A stretch of 64,000 nt of DNA. Source: Marisa cornuarietis (lineage: Eukaryota > Mollusca > Gastropoda > Architaenioglossa > Ampullariidae). The stretch's first letter is position 1; every line of letters begins with the position of its first letter. Positions 22,955-36,313 of this stretch are shown here, piece after piece. The DNA lies in NCBI GenBank assembly GCA_004794655.1, contig SMMW01000071.1, positions 609,755 to 673,754 on the forward strand, read 5' to 3'. The position numbers were made by a program, and so were the translations under genes. Below the pieces are notes generated by a model. That model searched no databases, was not told the DNA's origin, and saw nothing but the letters and a program-made list of their open reading frames with translations.

Positions 22955-23815
22955 CACCAGTGTAGCACCATGTGATCAAAACCATACCACCTACAGCACC
23001 AATACAGAAACATGTACGGCATACCCAAATCACGTACAGCATCAATACCGTCGCTCATATCACCTACAGCACCAATACAGTCACCCATATCACCTACAGC
23101 ACCAATACCGTCACCCATATCACCTACAGCACCAATACCGTCACCCATATCACCTACAGCACCAATACCGTCACCCATATCACCTACAGCACCAATACAG
23201 TCACTCATATCACCTACAGCACCAATACAGTCACCCATATCACCTACAGCACCAATACAGTCACTCATATCACCTACAGCACCAATACAGTCACCCATAT
23301 CACCTACAGCACCAATACAGTCACTCATATCACCTACAGCACCAATACAGTCACCCATATCACCTACAGCACCAATACAGTCACCCATATCACCTACAGC
23401 ACCAATACAGTCACCCATATCACCTACAGCACCAATACAGTCACTCATATCACCTACAGCACCAATACAGTCACCCATATCACCTACAGCACCAATACAG
23501 TCACTCATATCACCTACAGCACCAATACAGTCACTCATATCACCTACAGCACCAATACAGTCACCCATATCACCCACAGCACCAATACCGTCACCCATAT
23601 CACCTACAGCACCAATACTGTCACTCATATCACCTACAGCACCAATACCGTCACCCATATCACCCACAGCACCAATACTGTCACTCATATCACCTACAGC
23701 ACCAATACCGTCACCCATATCACCTACAGCACCAATAGACATCGAATTAATATCACCTACAGCACCAATAGACATCGAATTAATATCACCTACAGCACCA
23801 GTGCACCACCGCTCT
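22955..23815. repeat. 30-bp minisatellite
   Basis: About 27 units of caccaatac(a/c)gtcac(c/t)ca plus tatcacctacag, strictly 30 bp. The last two units carry an insertion with agacatcgaattaa. Every frame of the unit is open, so frames of 281-357 residues on both strands are repeat artefacts. Confidence 0.97.
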
Positions 23816-24144
23816 AGCACTGCTCTAGCACCATGTAGTGCACCAGGTGATGGTAGAGATGATGTTCTCAGAATCAGTGTTGACAACATTTGGTGAGAAG
23901 AGAATCATGGGTGAGGCCGGCACCAGCGTAGTCTGTGGTTGTGAATCAAGACGGCAGCCCGTCTATCCGATGTCCTAACGGCTGTCAAGATAATCGGGTG
24001 GAAGCAATAAGCAGGAGAAAATACCCGGCATTGTACATACCCGCCATGAGAACAGTCGTCAGGATGACAGTCCCTCCGGCCGCGACTATGAGAAGACTTT
24101 TATGATGTAAACATCTTGTGCCAGTCTTTCTTTTCCTCTCCACC
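23816..24144. other. Short unique intron segment
   Basis: No repeat and no recognisable gene between two arrays. Confidence 0.5.
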
Positions 24145-24450
24145 TCTTTCTCACTCTCTCTCTCTCTCACACACACACACACCCACACTCTCTCTCACAC
24201 ACACACGCACATACACTCACACGCACACTCTCTCTCCCACACACCGCCCACCCACACATATACACTCACACGCACACTCTCTCACACCCACACACACACC
24301 CCACCCATACACACACACACACACACATGCACATACACTCACACGCACACTCTCTCTCACACACACTCACACGCACACTCTCTCTCCCACACACCCCTAC
24401 CCATACACAAACACAAACACACTCACACGCACATACACTCACACGCACAA
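24145..24450. repeat. Imperfect CA/CT-rich microsatellite
   Basis: Mixed cacacgcacactctctc and cacaca runs with a repeating acatacactcacacgcac motif. Confidence 0.93.
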
Positions 24451-24589
24451 GCAAAACAAGCCAACAAACAGACAAAGAGACAAACAAACAAGTTAACAAG
24501 CAGCAAAGAAGCTGTAATGTGCAAAGTGCGTGTTAACAGTGAGGAAAGAGAGAGAGAGAGAGAGACAGGAGGTAAATAAGGACACGCGC

Positions 24590-27500
24590 TCTGTGTGTGT
24601 GTGTGCCTACATATCTATGTGTGTATTTATATACGTGTGTAGATGTCTGTGTGTATTTATATATGTGTATGTAGGTCTGTGTATTTATATACGTGTGTAT
24701 ATGTCTGTGTGACTGTTCCTGTGTAGATGTCTATGTGTGTATAGGTGTATGTAGTTATATACCTGTGTATATGTCTACGTGTGTATAGGTGTATGTAGTT
24801 TAGTTGTATACCTGTGTATATGTCTGTGTGTATAGGTGTATGTAGTTATATACCTGTGTAGATGTCTATGTGTGTATAGGTGTATGTAGTTATATACCTG
24901 TATTAAATGTCTGTGTGTATAGGTGTATGTAGTTATATACCTGTGTATATGTCTACGTGTGTATAGGTGTATGTAGTTATAGGTGTATGTAGTTGTATAC
25001 TTGTGTATATGTCTATGTGTGTATAGGTGTATGTAGTTATAGGTGTAGATGTCTATGTGTGTATAGGTGTATGTAGTTGTATACTTGTGTATATGTCTGT
25101 GTGTATAGGTGTATGTAGTTATAGGTGTAGATGTCTATGTGTGTATAGGTGTATGTAGTTATATACCTGTGTATATGTCTATGTGTGTATAGGTGTATGT
25201 AGTTATATACCTGTGTAGATGTCTATGTGTGTATAGGTGTATGTAGTTATATACCTGTGTAGATGTCTACGTGTGTATAGGTGTATGTAGTTATATACCT
25301 GTGTAGATGTCTATGTGTGTATAGGTGTATGTAGTTATATACCTGTGTAGATGTCTATGTGTGTATAGGTGTATGTAGTTGTATACCTGTGTAGATGTCT
25401 ACGTGTGTATAGGTGTATGTAGTTATATACCTGTGTAGATGTCTATGTGTGTATAGGTGTATGTAGTTTAGTTGTATACCTGTGTAGATGTCTATGTGTG
25501 TATAGGTGTATGTAGTTGTATACCTGTGTAGATGTCTATGTGTGTATAGGTGTATGTAGTTATATACCTGTGTATATGTCTGTGTGTATAGGTGTATGTA
25601 GTTATATACCTGTGTAGATGTCTACGTGTGTATAGGTGTATGTAGTTATATACCTGTGTAGATGTCTATGTGTGTATAGGTGTATGTAGTTATATACCTG
25701 TGTAGATGTCTATGTGTGTATAGGTGTATGTAGTTAAAGGTGTATGTAGTTATATACCTGTGTAGATGTCTATGTGTATATAGGTGTATGTAGTTAAAGG
25801 TGTATGTAGTTATATACCTGTGTAGATGTCTACGTGTGTATAGGTGTATGTAGTTATATAGCTGTGTAGATGTCTATGTGTCTATAGGTGTATGTAGTTA
25901 TATACCTGTGTATATGTCTATGTGTGTATAGGTGTATGTAGTTGTATAACTGCGTAGATGTCTATGTGTGTATAGGTGTATGTAGTTTAGTTGTATACCT
26001 GTGTAGATGTCTATGTGTGTATAGGTGTATGTAGTTATATACCTTTGTAGATGTCTATGTGTGTATAGGTGTATGTAGTTGTATACCTGTGTAGATGTCT
26101 ACGTGTGTATAGGTGTATGTAGTTATATACCTGTGTAGATGTCTATGTGTGTATAGGTGTATGTAGTTTAGTTGTATACCTGTGTAGATGTCTATGTGTG
26201 TATAGGTGTATGTAGTTGTATACCTGTGTAGATGTCTATGTGTGTATAGGTGTATGTAGTTGTATACCTGTGTATATGTCTGTGTGTATAGGTGTATGTA
26301 GTTATATACCTGTGTAGATGTCTACGTGTGTATAGGTGTATGTAGTTATATACCTGTGTAGATGTCTATGTGTGTATAGGTGTATGTAGTTATATACCTG
26401 TGTAGATGTCTATGTGTGTATAGGTGTATGTAGTTAAAGGTGTATGTAGTTATATACCTGTGTAGATGTCTACGTGTGTATAGGTGTATGTAGTTATATA
26501 GCTGTGTAGATGTCTATGTGTGTATAGGTGTATGTAGTTATATACCTGTGTATATGTCTATGTGTGTATAGGTGTATGTAGTTGTATAACTGCGTAGATG
26601 TCTGTGTGTATAGGTGTATGTAGTTTAGTTGTATACCTGTGTAGATGTCTATGTGTGTATAGGTGTATGTAGTTATATACCTTTGTAGATGTCTATGTGT
26701 GTATAGGTGTATGTAGTTGTATACCTGTGTAGATGTCTACGTGTGTATAGGTGTATGTAGTTATATACCTGTGTAGATGTCTATGTGTGTATAGTTGTAT
26801 GTAGTTATATACCTGTGTATATGTCTACGTGTGTATAGGTGTAGGTAGTTATAGGTGTATGTAGTTATATACCTGTGTATATGTCTATGTGTGTATAGGT
26901 GTATGTAGTTATATACCTGTGTAGATGTCTATGTGTGTATAGGTGTATGTAGTTGTATACCTGTGTAGATGTCTATGTGTGTATAGGTGTATGTAGTTAT
27001 AGGTGTATGTAGTTATATACCTGTGTATATGTCTATGTGTGTATAGGTGTATGTAGTTATATACCTGTGTAGATGTCTATGTGTGTATAGGTGTATGTAG
27101 TTGTATACATGTGTAGATGTCTATGTGTGTATAGGTGTATGTAGTTATATACCTGTGTAGATGTCTATGTGTGTATAGGTGTATGTAGTTGTATACTTGT
27201 GTATATGTCTATGTGTGTATAGGTGTATGTAGTTATATACATGTGTAGATGTCTATGTGTGTATAGGTGTATGTAGTTATATACATGTGTAGATGTCTAT
27301 GTGTGTATAGGTGTATGTAGTTGTATACCTGTGTAGATGTCTATGTGTGTATAGGTGTATGTAGTTATATACCTGTGTATATGTCTATGTGTGTATAGGT
27401 GTATGTAGTTATATACCTGTGTAGATGTCTATGTGTGTATAGGTGTATGTAGTTGAATACCTGTGTAGATGTCTATGTGTGTATAGGTGTATGTAGTTAT

Positions 27501-30500
27501 ATACCTGTGTAGATGTCTATGTGTGTATAGGTGTATGTAGTTATATACCTGTGTAGATGTCTATGTGTGTATAGGTGTATGTAGTTATATACCTGTGTAT
27601 ATGTCTATGTGTGTATAGGTGTATGTAGTTATATACCTGTGTAGATGTCTATGTGTGTATAGGTGTATGTAGTTGTATACTTTTGTATATGTCTATGTGT
27701 GTATAGGTGTATGTAGTTATATACCTGTGTAGATGTCTATGTGTGTATAGGTGTATGTAGTTGTATACTTGTGTATATGTCTATGTGTGTATAGGTGTAT
27801 GTAGTTATAGGTGTAGATGTCTATGTGTGTATAGGTGTATGTAGTTATATACCTGTGTAGATGTCTATGTGTGTATAGGTGTATGTAGTTATATACCTGT
27901 GTAGATGTCTATGTGTGTATAGGTGTATGTAGTTATATACCTGTGTAGATGTCTATGTGTGTATAGGTGTATGTAGTTATATACCTGTGTATATGTCTGT
28001 GTGTATAGGTGTATGTAGTTATATACCTGTGTAGATGTCTATGTGTGTATAGGTGTATGTAGTTATAGGTGTATGTAGTTATATACCTGTGTAGATGTCT
28101 TTGTGTGTATAGGTGTATGTAGTTGTATACTTGTGTATATGTCTATGTGTGTATAGGTGTATGTAGTTATAGGTGTAGATGTCTATGTGTGTATAGGTGT
28201 ATGTAGTTATAGGTGTATGTAGTTATATACCTGTGTATATGTCTATGTGTGTATAGGTGTATGTAGTTATATACCTGTGTATATGTCTGTGTGTATAGGT
28301 GTATGTAGTTATATACCTGTGTAGATGTCTATGTGTGTATAGGTGTATGTAGTTATATACCTGTGTAGATGTCTATGTGTGTATAGGTGTATGTAGTTAT
28401 ATACCTGTGTAGATGTCTATGTGTGTATAGGTGTATGTAGTTGTATACATGTGTAGATGTCTATGTGTGTATAGGTGTATGTAGTTATATACCTGTGTAG
28501 ATGTCTATGTGTGTATAGGTGTATGTAGTTATATACCTGTGTATATGTCTATGTGTGTATAGGTGTATGTAGTTGTATACTTGTGTATATGTCTATGTGT
28601 GTATAGGTGTATGTAGTTGTATACTTGTGTATATGTCTATGTGTGTATAGGTGTATGTAGTTATATACCTGTGTATATGTCTGTGTGTATAGGTGTATGT
28701 AGTTATATACCTGTGTATATGTCTATGTGTGTATAGGTGTATGTAGTTGTATACATGTGTAGATGTCTATGTGTGTATAGGTGTATGTAGTTATATACCT
28801 GTGTAGATGTCTATGTGTGTATAGGTGTATGTAGTTATATACCTGTGTAGATGTCTATGTGTGTATAGGTGTATGTAGTTGTATACTTGTGTATATGTCT
28901 ATGTGTGTATAGGTGTATGTAGTTGTATACTTGTGTATATGTCTATGTGTGTATAGGTGTATGTAGTTATATACCTGTGTATATGTCTGTGTGTATAGGT
29001 GTATGTAGTTATATACCTGTGTAGATGTCTATGTGTGTATAGGTGTATGTAGTTGTATACTTGTGTAGATGTCTATGTGTGTATAGGTGTATGTAGTTAT
29101 ATACCTGTGTAGATGTCTATGTGTGTATAGGTGTATGTAGTTATATACCTGTGTATATGTCTATGTGTGTATAGGTGTATGTAGTTGTATACTTGTGTAT
29201 ATGTCTATGTGTGTATAGGTGTATGTAGTTGTATACTTGTGTATATGTCTATGTGTGTATAGGTGTATGTAGTTATATACCTGTGTATATGTCTGTGTGT
29301 ATAGGTGTATGTAGTTATATACCTGTGTATATGTCTATGTGTGTATAGGTGTATGTAGTTGTATACATGTGTAGATGTCTATGTGTGTATAGGTGTATGT
29401 AGTTATATACCTGTGTAGATGTCTATGTGTGTATAGGTGTATGTAGTTATATACCTGTGTAGATGTCTATGTGTGTATAGGTGTATGTAGTTGTATACTT
29501 GTGTATATGTCTATGTGTGTATAGGTGTATGTAGTTGTATACTTGTGTATATGTCTATGTGTGTATAGGTGTATGTAGTTATATACCTGTGTATATGTCT
29601 ATGTGTGTATAGGTGTATGTAGTTATATACCTGTGTAGATGTCTATGTGTGTATAGGTGTATGTAGTTGTATACCTGTGTATATGTCTATGTGTGTATAG
29701 GTGTATGTAGTTGTATACTTGTGTATATGTCTATGTGTGTATAGGTGTATGTAGTTATATACCTGTGTATATGTCTGTGTGTATAGGTGTATGTAGTTAT
29801 ATACCTGTGTATATGTCTATGTGTGTATAGGTGTATGTAGTTGTATACATGTGTAGATGTCTATGTGTGTATAGGTGTATGTAGTTATATACCTGTGTAG
29901 ATGTCTATGTGTGTATAGGTGTATGTAGTTATATACCTGTGTAGATGTCTATGTGTGTATAGGTGTATGTAGTTGTATACTTGTGTATATGTCTATGTGT
30001 GTATAGGTGTATGTAGTTGTATACTTGTGTATATGTCTATGTGTGTATAGGTGTATGTAGTTATATACCTGTGTAGATGTCTATGTGTGTATAGGTGTAT
30101 GTAGTTGTATACTTGTGTATATGTCTATGTGTGTATAGGTGTATGTAGTTATATACCTGTGTAGATGTCTATGTGTGTATAGGTGTATGTAGTTATATAC
30201 CTGTGTAGATGTCTATGTGTGTATAGGTGTATGTAGTTATATACCTGTGTATATGTCTATGTGTGTATAGGTGTATGTAGTTATATACCTGTGTATATGT
30301 CTGTGTGTATAGGTGTATGTAGTTATATACCTGTGTAGATGTCTATGTGTGTATAGGTGTATGTAGTTGTATACTTGTGTATATGTCTATGTGTGTATAG
30401 GTGTATGTAGTTGTATACTTGTGTATATGTCTATGTGTGTATAGGTGTATGTAGTTATAGGTGTATGTAGTTATGTACCTGTGTATATGTCTACGTGTGT
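24590..30500. repeat. 44-bp minisatellite, about 5.9 kb
   Basis: Roughly 134 units of the form gtagatgtctatgtgtgtat then aggtgtatgtagttatatac plus ctgt. Length variants are 42 bp (tgtctgtgtgtata) and units with insertions (gtttagttgtatac, ataggtgtatgtagtt). From 28441 to about 29665 a 7-unit, 306-bp higher-order repeat is visible. It is the largest single array in the 20-kb intron. Confidence 0.97.
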
Positions 30501-30767
30501 ACATATACAGACTACTGACATTACTGACAGACAGCTGTTACAACTTCTGTTAACGGTGACAAGCTGCATAATGTGAAGTAAGCAAGCATCACAAAGAGAA
30601 AATGCACGTCACGTGACTGACCACGGTGTTGTGTCACTGGCACACAGTGGCATTGAACATACAGCATGTGTGTGTGTGTGTGTGTGTTGGGAGCGACATT
30701 CGCTTCTACTCAACTGCCATACGTAGTCGTGGTCACTGTCGGACTGGCTTGATTGTCACTGCCACAC
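30501..30767. other. Unique intron segment
   Basis: Only a short (tg)n at 30668-30687 is recognisable. Confidence 0.5.
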
Positions 30768-31145
30768 TTTAGGATGGGCATGAGTGTGACAGACCTGATT
30801 ACAGGATGGGCATGAGTGTGACAACGTGACGACAGGATGGTCATGAGTGTGACAACGTGACGACAGGATGGTCATGAGTGTGACAGACCTGACTACAGGA
30901 TGGGCATGAGTGTGACAACGTGACGACAGGATGGTCATGAGTGTGACAACGTGACGACAGGATGGTCATGAGTGTGACAACGTGACGACAGGATGAGCAT
31001 GAGTGTGACAACGTGACGACAGGAAGGGCATGAGTGTGACATAACGTGGCGACAGGATGGGCATGGTTGTGACAATAAGACTACAAGAGTAGCATGATTG
31101 TGACGACAGGACGACAAGATCGGTATGGTTGTGACGACGTGACTA
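30768..31145. repeat. 31-bp minisatellite (acaggatggtcatgagtgtg)
   Basis: About 12 units of gtgacgacaggatgg(t/g)cat plus gagtgtgacaac, decaying rightwards into tgacgacaggacgacaagat. Confidence 0.92.
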
Positions 31146-31425
31146 CAGGAGTGACATTACCGTCATGACGTCACTGTGTCTGTCACGACTGTCAATACGT
31201 CACCGCATGTTTGTCACTAAGGTCATGGCAGCTATTGGCTATTCATCCGCTTGTCAATCTGCTTTTCTTTGTGTTTGCGTGTGTGAATGTTAGAGTCTGT
31301 CTAAATATTCAATGTTGTCTATGTGTTTGTGTGTCTGCCTTCTGTCTCACTGTCAGCTTGTTACGGTGGGCGGTGGCCGTGGTCGGTGTGTATGTAGATG
31401 TGTATATGTGTCTGTGTGTTTGCAT

Positions 31426-31467
<42 letters not shown>

Positions 31468-32404
31468 CGCGCTAGGACTTTGTGACCAGACGGCCGGCTG
31501 AGCCACCCCGTGGTGAGACAGCACCCACCCTGTCTTGCCGCTGTGCGATCAATGGCTGGAGAGCCGCCCGGCACGTAGCTGCACGGCGCTGCACAGCACA
31601 GCACAGCCCGGGACCAGGAGGCTGTAGACACAAGCAGTGCCGCTAGCACCACTGGGCGACCTGCTCGTCGACTTCTAGCCACAACACCACCACCACCACC
31701 ACCACCACTACTACCACTACCACCGACAACACCAACCTTGCCGACTGTCATGGCGCCGCCCTCCCACCGACCGCAGCAGCGCCGTGGTGCGAGGATGGGG
31801 GTAAGACCGAGGGTAGTGGACGAGGGCCGTGTACTGGCTCCTTCTTGTGGCGACATGCTCACACCCTGGAGTTAACTTCCACCTCTTGGGTTCCGCCAAA
31901 TCAGGGAGTTGTCGGCATCCACATGTTGCGAGTTGGGGGAGGTCGAGGCCAACAGACCTGCCGTCAGTCGCACTGAACTCTGGGACAGTCAGCGCCAGCT
32001 GTTGACTAGTGGAGGTGCCTTACTAGTCACCTGACATGGACTCTTGCGACTGACTCTTTCTACTGCCGCTGCCACTGCTGCACTACAACAAGAAAGGCCG
32101 TGACAAGACCTACACACCAGCGACACTTGTGTAGCGCCATGGAGTACGTGGATGTACATCACTGGGTCTCCTACAGGTCACTGGCACTCGGCCATTGCTC
32201 GCCGTTGGCTTGTGTCGGAAAGTGCGCGGGTTACTTGATGTTTTAGCTGTTTACCTGCACAGCGATGAGGTTCACTGTACATGTCGTACTGTCGAGATAT
32301 TCATCTGACCACATTTACCACGTGCCCAACATCGCAGTTTATTGACCACCAAATATCTCTCCTATACAGTGATACAGTGCTGTTGTATGGACTTCGTAAC
32401 GCAG
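31146..32404. other. Intron or intergenic segment with GC-rich part
   Basis: Contains (tg)n at 31430-31462, a GC-rich stretch at 31480-31620 and a (cac)n tract at 31684-31710. No coding region is supported. If the exons from 33111 on belong to a separate gene, its promoter could lie here, but I see no definite promoter element. Confidence 0.4.
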
Positions 32405-32500
32405 GACAGGACTGTGGGACTGTGGGACTGTGGGACACACTGTGGGACTGTGGGACACGCTGTGGGACACGCTGTGTGACCATGGGACACACTGTGGAAA
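32405..32500. repeat. Short (tgtgggac)n-type repeat
   Basis: Degenerate copies of actgtgggacacgctgtggg, period 8-10 bp. Confidence 0.85.
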
Positions 32501-32615
32501 GGGGACAGGGAGGGGGACAAGAACGGGGACATGTGTTGGAGAGCGCTGGCACCCTGAGGCGAGCATGCGCAGTGGAGCAATATCAAGTGTTACATCAAAT
32601 GTCCTTCACCTTCAG

Positions 32616-32650
32616 GTCGAGTGACGTCCCAGCATCACCTTGGACCACAT
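32616..32650 (+). CDS. Candidate 35-bp exon of the transporter C-terminus
   Basis: The pyrimidine-rich acceptor gtccttcaccttcag is followed by 35 bases that complete the glycine codon left open by the microexon at 12397. They then encode RVTSQHHLGPH. A GPH/GPA near this point is common in SLC6 tails. The donor CAT|gtacgt is weak. If it is not used, the frame runs on through VRVCSDI to a TAG at 32672-32674. That would end the transporter with a tail of about 28 residues after GSFTE, an ordinary SLC6 tail length. Confidence 0.5.
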
Positions 32651-33090
32651 GTACGTGTATGTAGTGATATCTAGCACAGGGTCAGAGGTGTACTGATATC
32701 TAGCACAGGGTGAGAGGTGTGTGTAGTGATATCTAGCACAGGGTCAGAGGTGTACTGATATCTAGCACAGGGTGAGAGGTGTGTGTAGTGATATCTAGCA
32801 CGAGGTCAGAGGTGTGTGTAGTGATATCTAGCACGAGGTCAGAGGTGTGTGTAGTGATATCTAGCACGAGATCAGAGGTGTGTGTAGTGATATCTAGCAC
32901 GAGATCAGAGGTGTGTGTAGTGATATCTAGCACGAGATCAGAGGTGTGTGTAGTGATATCTAGCACGAGATCAGAGGTGTGTGTAGTGATATCTAGCACG
33001 AGATCAGAGGTGTGTGTAGTGATATCTAGCACGAGATCAGAGGTGTGTGTAGTGATATCTAGCACGAGATCAGAGGTGTGTGTAGTGTAA
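32651..33090. repeat. 33-bp minisatellite filling a whole intron
   Basis: About 13 units of gtgatatctagcacgagatc plus agaggtgtgtgta. The array begins at the donor of the exon at 32616-32650 and runs to within about 20 bases of the proposed acceptor at 33110. Confidence 0.95.
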
Positions 33091-33110
33091 CAATGAGCAG
33101 CAGAAGGCAG

Positions 33111-33448
33111 GGAAAGCCCAGCACACAACACAAGGGCAGACCAGGCCCTGAGCTGATTTCCCAAACTGGCGGCATTGACATCGACATCCGTCACATGGAA
33201 GATGACTGCTTGTCACCCAGTGCTGACATCACTCCAGACCTCGATGATGACAGAGAAGTCAGCAGACAACGACGAGAACAAACTCCTGACTGTGACTCCT
33301 CCACGTCACCCTCCCGGCCAGACTCGGAGGACACAAACGACCACCCATGCCAGTTTTCAGAAGACAGTCGCCCCATGTTTTCTCCAGTTCCAAGCGAGTT
33401 TATGGACGACGAGGAGAAAGCGCACGGCACACCACGTCACGAGGCCAG
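33111..33448 (+). CDS. Acidic Ser/Pro-rich exon (transporter tail or separate gene)
   Basis: An open frame from about 33078 ends at donor CCAG|gtaacg (phase 2) and joins in frame to the exon at 36314. It encodes a low-complexity acidic segment with GIDIDIRHMEDD, DITPDLDDDREV, STSPSRPDSEDTND and FMDDEEKAHG, which looks intracellular, disordered and rich in possible phosphosites. Acceptor cagaaggcag at 33101-33110 is phase-compatible with the exon at 32616-32650. Alternatively the ATG at 33093 (aacaATGAGC) could start a separate gene. I recognise no domain. The upstream acceptor has a poor pyrimidine tract, so the 5' border is uncertain. Confidence 0.6.
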
Positions 33449-34119
33449 GTAACGTGCTGCACGTGACACCTGTAGTCCCGACTCTCCTTTGTGCCCTCGT
33501 TACAGTGAGAAAGCTTTGACTAGTTTAGCTTTCTGTGTTATTTATAGCCTCCTGCAAACTACATCACCACAGGTAGTAGGTTATAACACACACACACACA
33601 CACATGTAGATTATTCTAAGCTCTACAACTCTACCTACTGTCCTACATGTATAGTGTGTTTGTTTCTTACATTCCTTGACTTGACCTGTTTACCTGTTTA
33701 CCTGTCTGTTGTCTTGTCTACGTTGGTAGGTAGCCAAGCATTTATTTATGCATCGTATGAACACATGAACCTGAGTCTCTATTAGTGTGTCTTTTTGTGT
33801 GTTCATATGTATGTGTGCCTCTGTAAATGTGTTTTTGAGCATGTACACGTGTATGTACGTGTACCTGTGTAAATATGTCTTTGTGTGTAGGTATGTGTGT
33901 GTACCTGTGTACATGTTTTATACATGCACACTTTTATGTGTCCGTGTAAATATGTTGGTACGTATGAACACGTGCATGTGTGCCTCTGAAAATAACTCTA
34001 TGTGTGTGTGTGTGTGTGCTCGCGCTTGGCTGTTCGACTTTCCAACTTCACTTTGAAGCAAAGAAGTGTGTGTTACTATAGAATGGCTACTGCTGGTCAG
34101 CAAACATTCTGTGGGACTA
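33449..34119. other. Intron segment with short microsatellites
   Basis: Holds (ca)n at 33588-33603, TG-rich DNA at 33785-34015 and nothing coding. Confidence 0.5.
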
Positions 34120-36285
34120 CTGATGGCTCTCTGACTACAGTGAACTACTGACGGTTAGGACAAGACCAATGTTGATGTGTTTAGTGTCTCTGACTACAGT
34201 GAACTACTGATGGTTAGGACAAGACCAATGTTGATGTGTTTAGTGTCTCTGACTACAGTGAACTACTGATGGCTCTCTGACTACAGTGAACTACTGACGG
34301 TTAGGACAAGACCAATGTTGATGTGTTTAGTGTCTCTGACTACAGTGGACTACTGATGGCTCTCTGACTACAGTGAACTACTGATGGTTAGGACAAGACC
34401 AATGTTGATGTGTTTAGTGTCTGACTACAGTGAACTACTGATGGTTAGGACAAGACCAATGTTGATGTGTTTAGTGTCTCTGACTACAGTCGACTACTGA
34501 CGGTTAGGACAAGACCAATGTTGATGTGTTTAGTGTCTCTGACTACAGTGAACTACTGACGGTTAGGACAAGACCAATGTTGATGTGTTTAGTGTCTCTG
34601 ACTACAGTGGACTACTGATGGCTCTCTGACTACAGTGGACTACTGATGGTTAGGACAAGACCAATGTTGATGTGTTTAGTGTCTGACTACAGTGAACTAC
34701 TGATGGCTCTCTGAATACAGTGAACTACTGACGGTTAGGACAAGACCAATGTTGATGTGTTTAGTGTCTCTGACTACAGTGGACTACTGATGGCTCTCTG
34801 ACTACAGTGAACTACTGATGGTTAGGACAAGACCAATGTTGATGTGTTTAGTGTCTGACTACAGTGGACTACTGATGGTTAGGACAAGACCAATGTTGAT
34901 GTGTTTAGTGTCTGACTACAGTGAACTACTGATGGTTAGGACAAGACCAATGTTGATGTGTTTAGTGTCTGACTACAGTGAACTACTGATGGCTCTCTGA
35001 CTACAGTGAACTACTGACGGTTAGGACAAGACCAATGTTGATGTGTTTAGTGTCTCTGACTACAGTGGACTACTGATGGCTCTCTGACTACAGTGAACTA
35101 CTGATGGTTAGGACAAGACCAATGTTGATGTGTTTAGTGTCTGACTACAGTGGACTACTGATGGTTAGGACAAGACCAATGTTGATGTGTTTAGTGTCTG
35201 ACTACAGTGAACTACTGATGGTTAGGACAAGACCAATGTTGATGTGTTTAGTGTCTCTGACTACAGTCGACTACTGACGGTTAGGACAAGACCAATGTTG
35301 ATGTGTTTAGTGTCTCTGACTACAGTGAACTACTGACGGTTAGGACAAGACCAATGTTGATGTGTTTAGTGTCTCTGACTACAGTGGACTACTGATGGCT
35401 CTCTGACTACAGTGGACTACTGATGGTTAGGACAAGACCAATGTTGATGTGTTTAGTGTCTGACTACAGTGAACTACTGATGGTTAGGACAAGACCAATG
35501 TTGATGTGTTTAGTGTCTCTGACTACAGTCGACTACTGACGGTTAGGACAAGACCAATGTTGATGTGTTTAGTGTCTCTGACTACAGTGAACTACTGATG
35601 GCTCTCTGACTACAGTGAACTACTGACGGTTAGGACAAGACCAATGTTGATGTGTTTAGTGTCTCTGACTACAGTGGACTACTGATGGCTCTCTGACTAC
35701 AGTGAACTACTGACGGTTAGGACAAGACCAATGTTGATGTGTTTAGTGTCTCTGACTACAGTAGACTACTGATGGCTCTCTGACTACAGTGGACTACTGA
35801 TGGTTAGGACAAGACCAATGTTGATGTGTTTAGTGTCTCTGACTACAGTGGACTACTGATGGTTAGGACAAGACCAATGTTGATGTGTTTAGTGTCTCTC
35901 TGACTACAGTTGACTACTGATGGCTCTCTGACTACAGTGAACTACTGACGGTTAGGACAAGACCAATGTTGATGTGTTTAGTGTCTCTCTGACTATAGTG
36001 GACTACTGATGACTCTCTGACTACAGTGGACTACTGACGGTTAAGACAAGACCAATGTTGGTGTGTTTAGTCTCTCTGACTATAGTGGACTACTGATGGT
36101 TAGGACAAGACCAATGTTGGTGTTTATAGTGTCTGACTACAGTGGACTACTGATGGTTAGGACAAGACCAATGTTGATGTGTTTAGTTTCCCTCTGACTA
36201 CAGTGGACTACTGACGGTTAGGACAAGACCAATGTTGATGTTTATAGTGTCTGACTACAGTGGACTACTGATGGTTAGGACAACC
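34120..36285. repeat. 59/28-bp composite minisatellite
   Basis: A long unit of gaactactgatggttaggac, aagaccaatgttgatgtgtt and tagtgtctctgactacagt alternates irregularly with a 28-bp short unit containing gatggctctctgactacagt. About 45 units in total. It ends about 30 bases before the acceptor at 36313. Each unit carries tctctgactacag, an acceptor-like word. Confidence 0.96.
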
Positions 36286-36313
36286 GATGTTGCTGCTCGT
36301 TTCTTATCCTCAG

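Noticed and set aside
22816..23896. Frames of 281-357 residues on both strands
   Set aside because: The 30-bp minisatellite is open in many frames. The peptides (ISPTAPIQSP, VGDMGDCIGA) are pure repeats.
31353..31899. Frames of 169 and 60 residues on the minus strand
   Set aside because: Contain poly-Gly and (TH)n from simple repeats; no domain or splice support.
33078..33092. GTG or upstream repeat as start of the acidic frame
   Set aside because: These bases belong to the 33-bp repeat. An ATG exists at 33093, or the exon begins at an acceptor near 33110.
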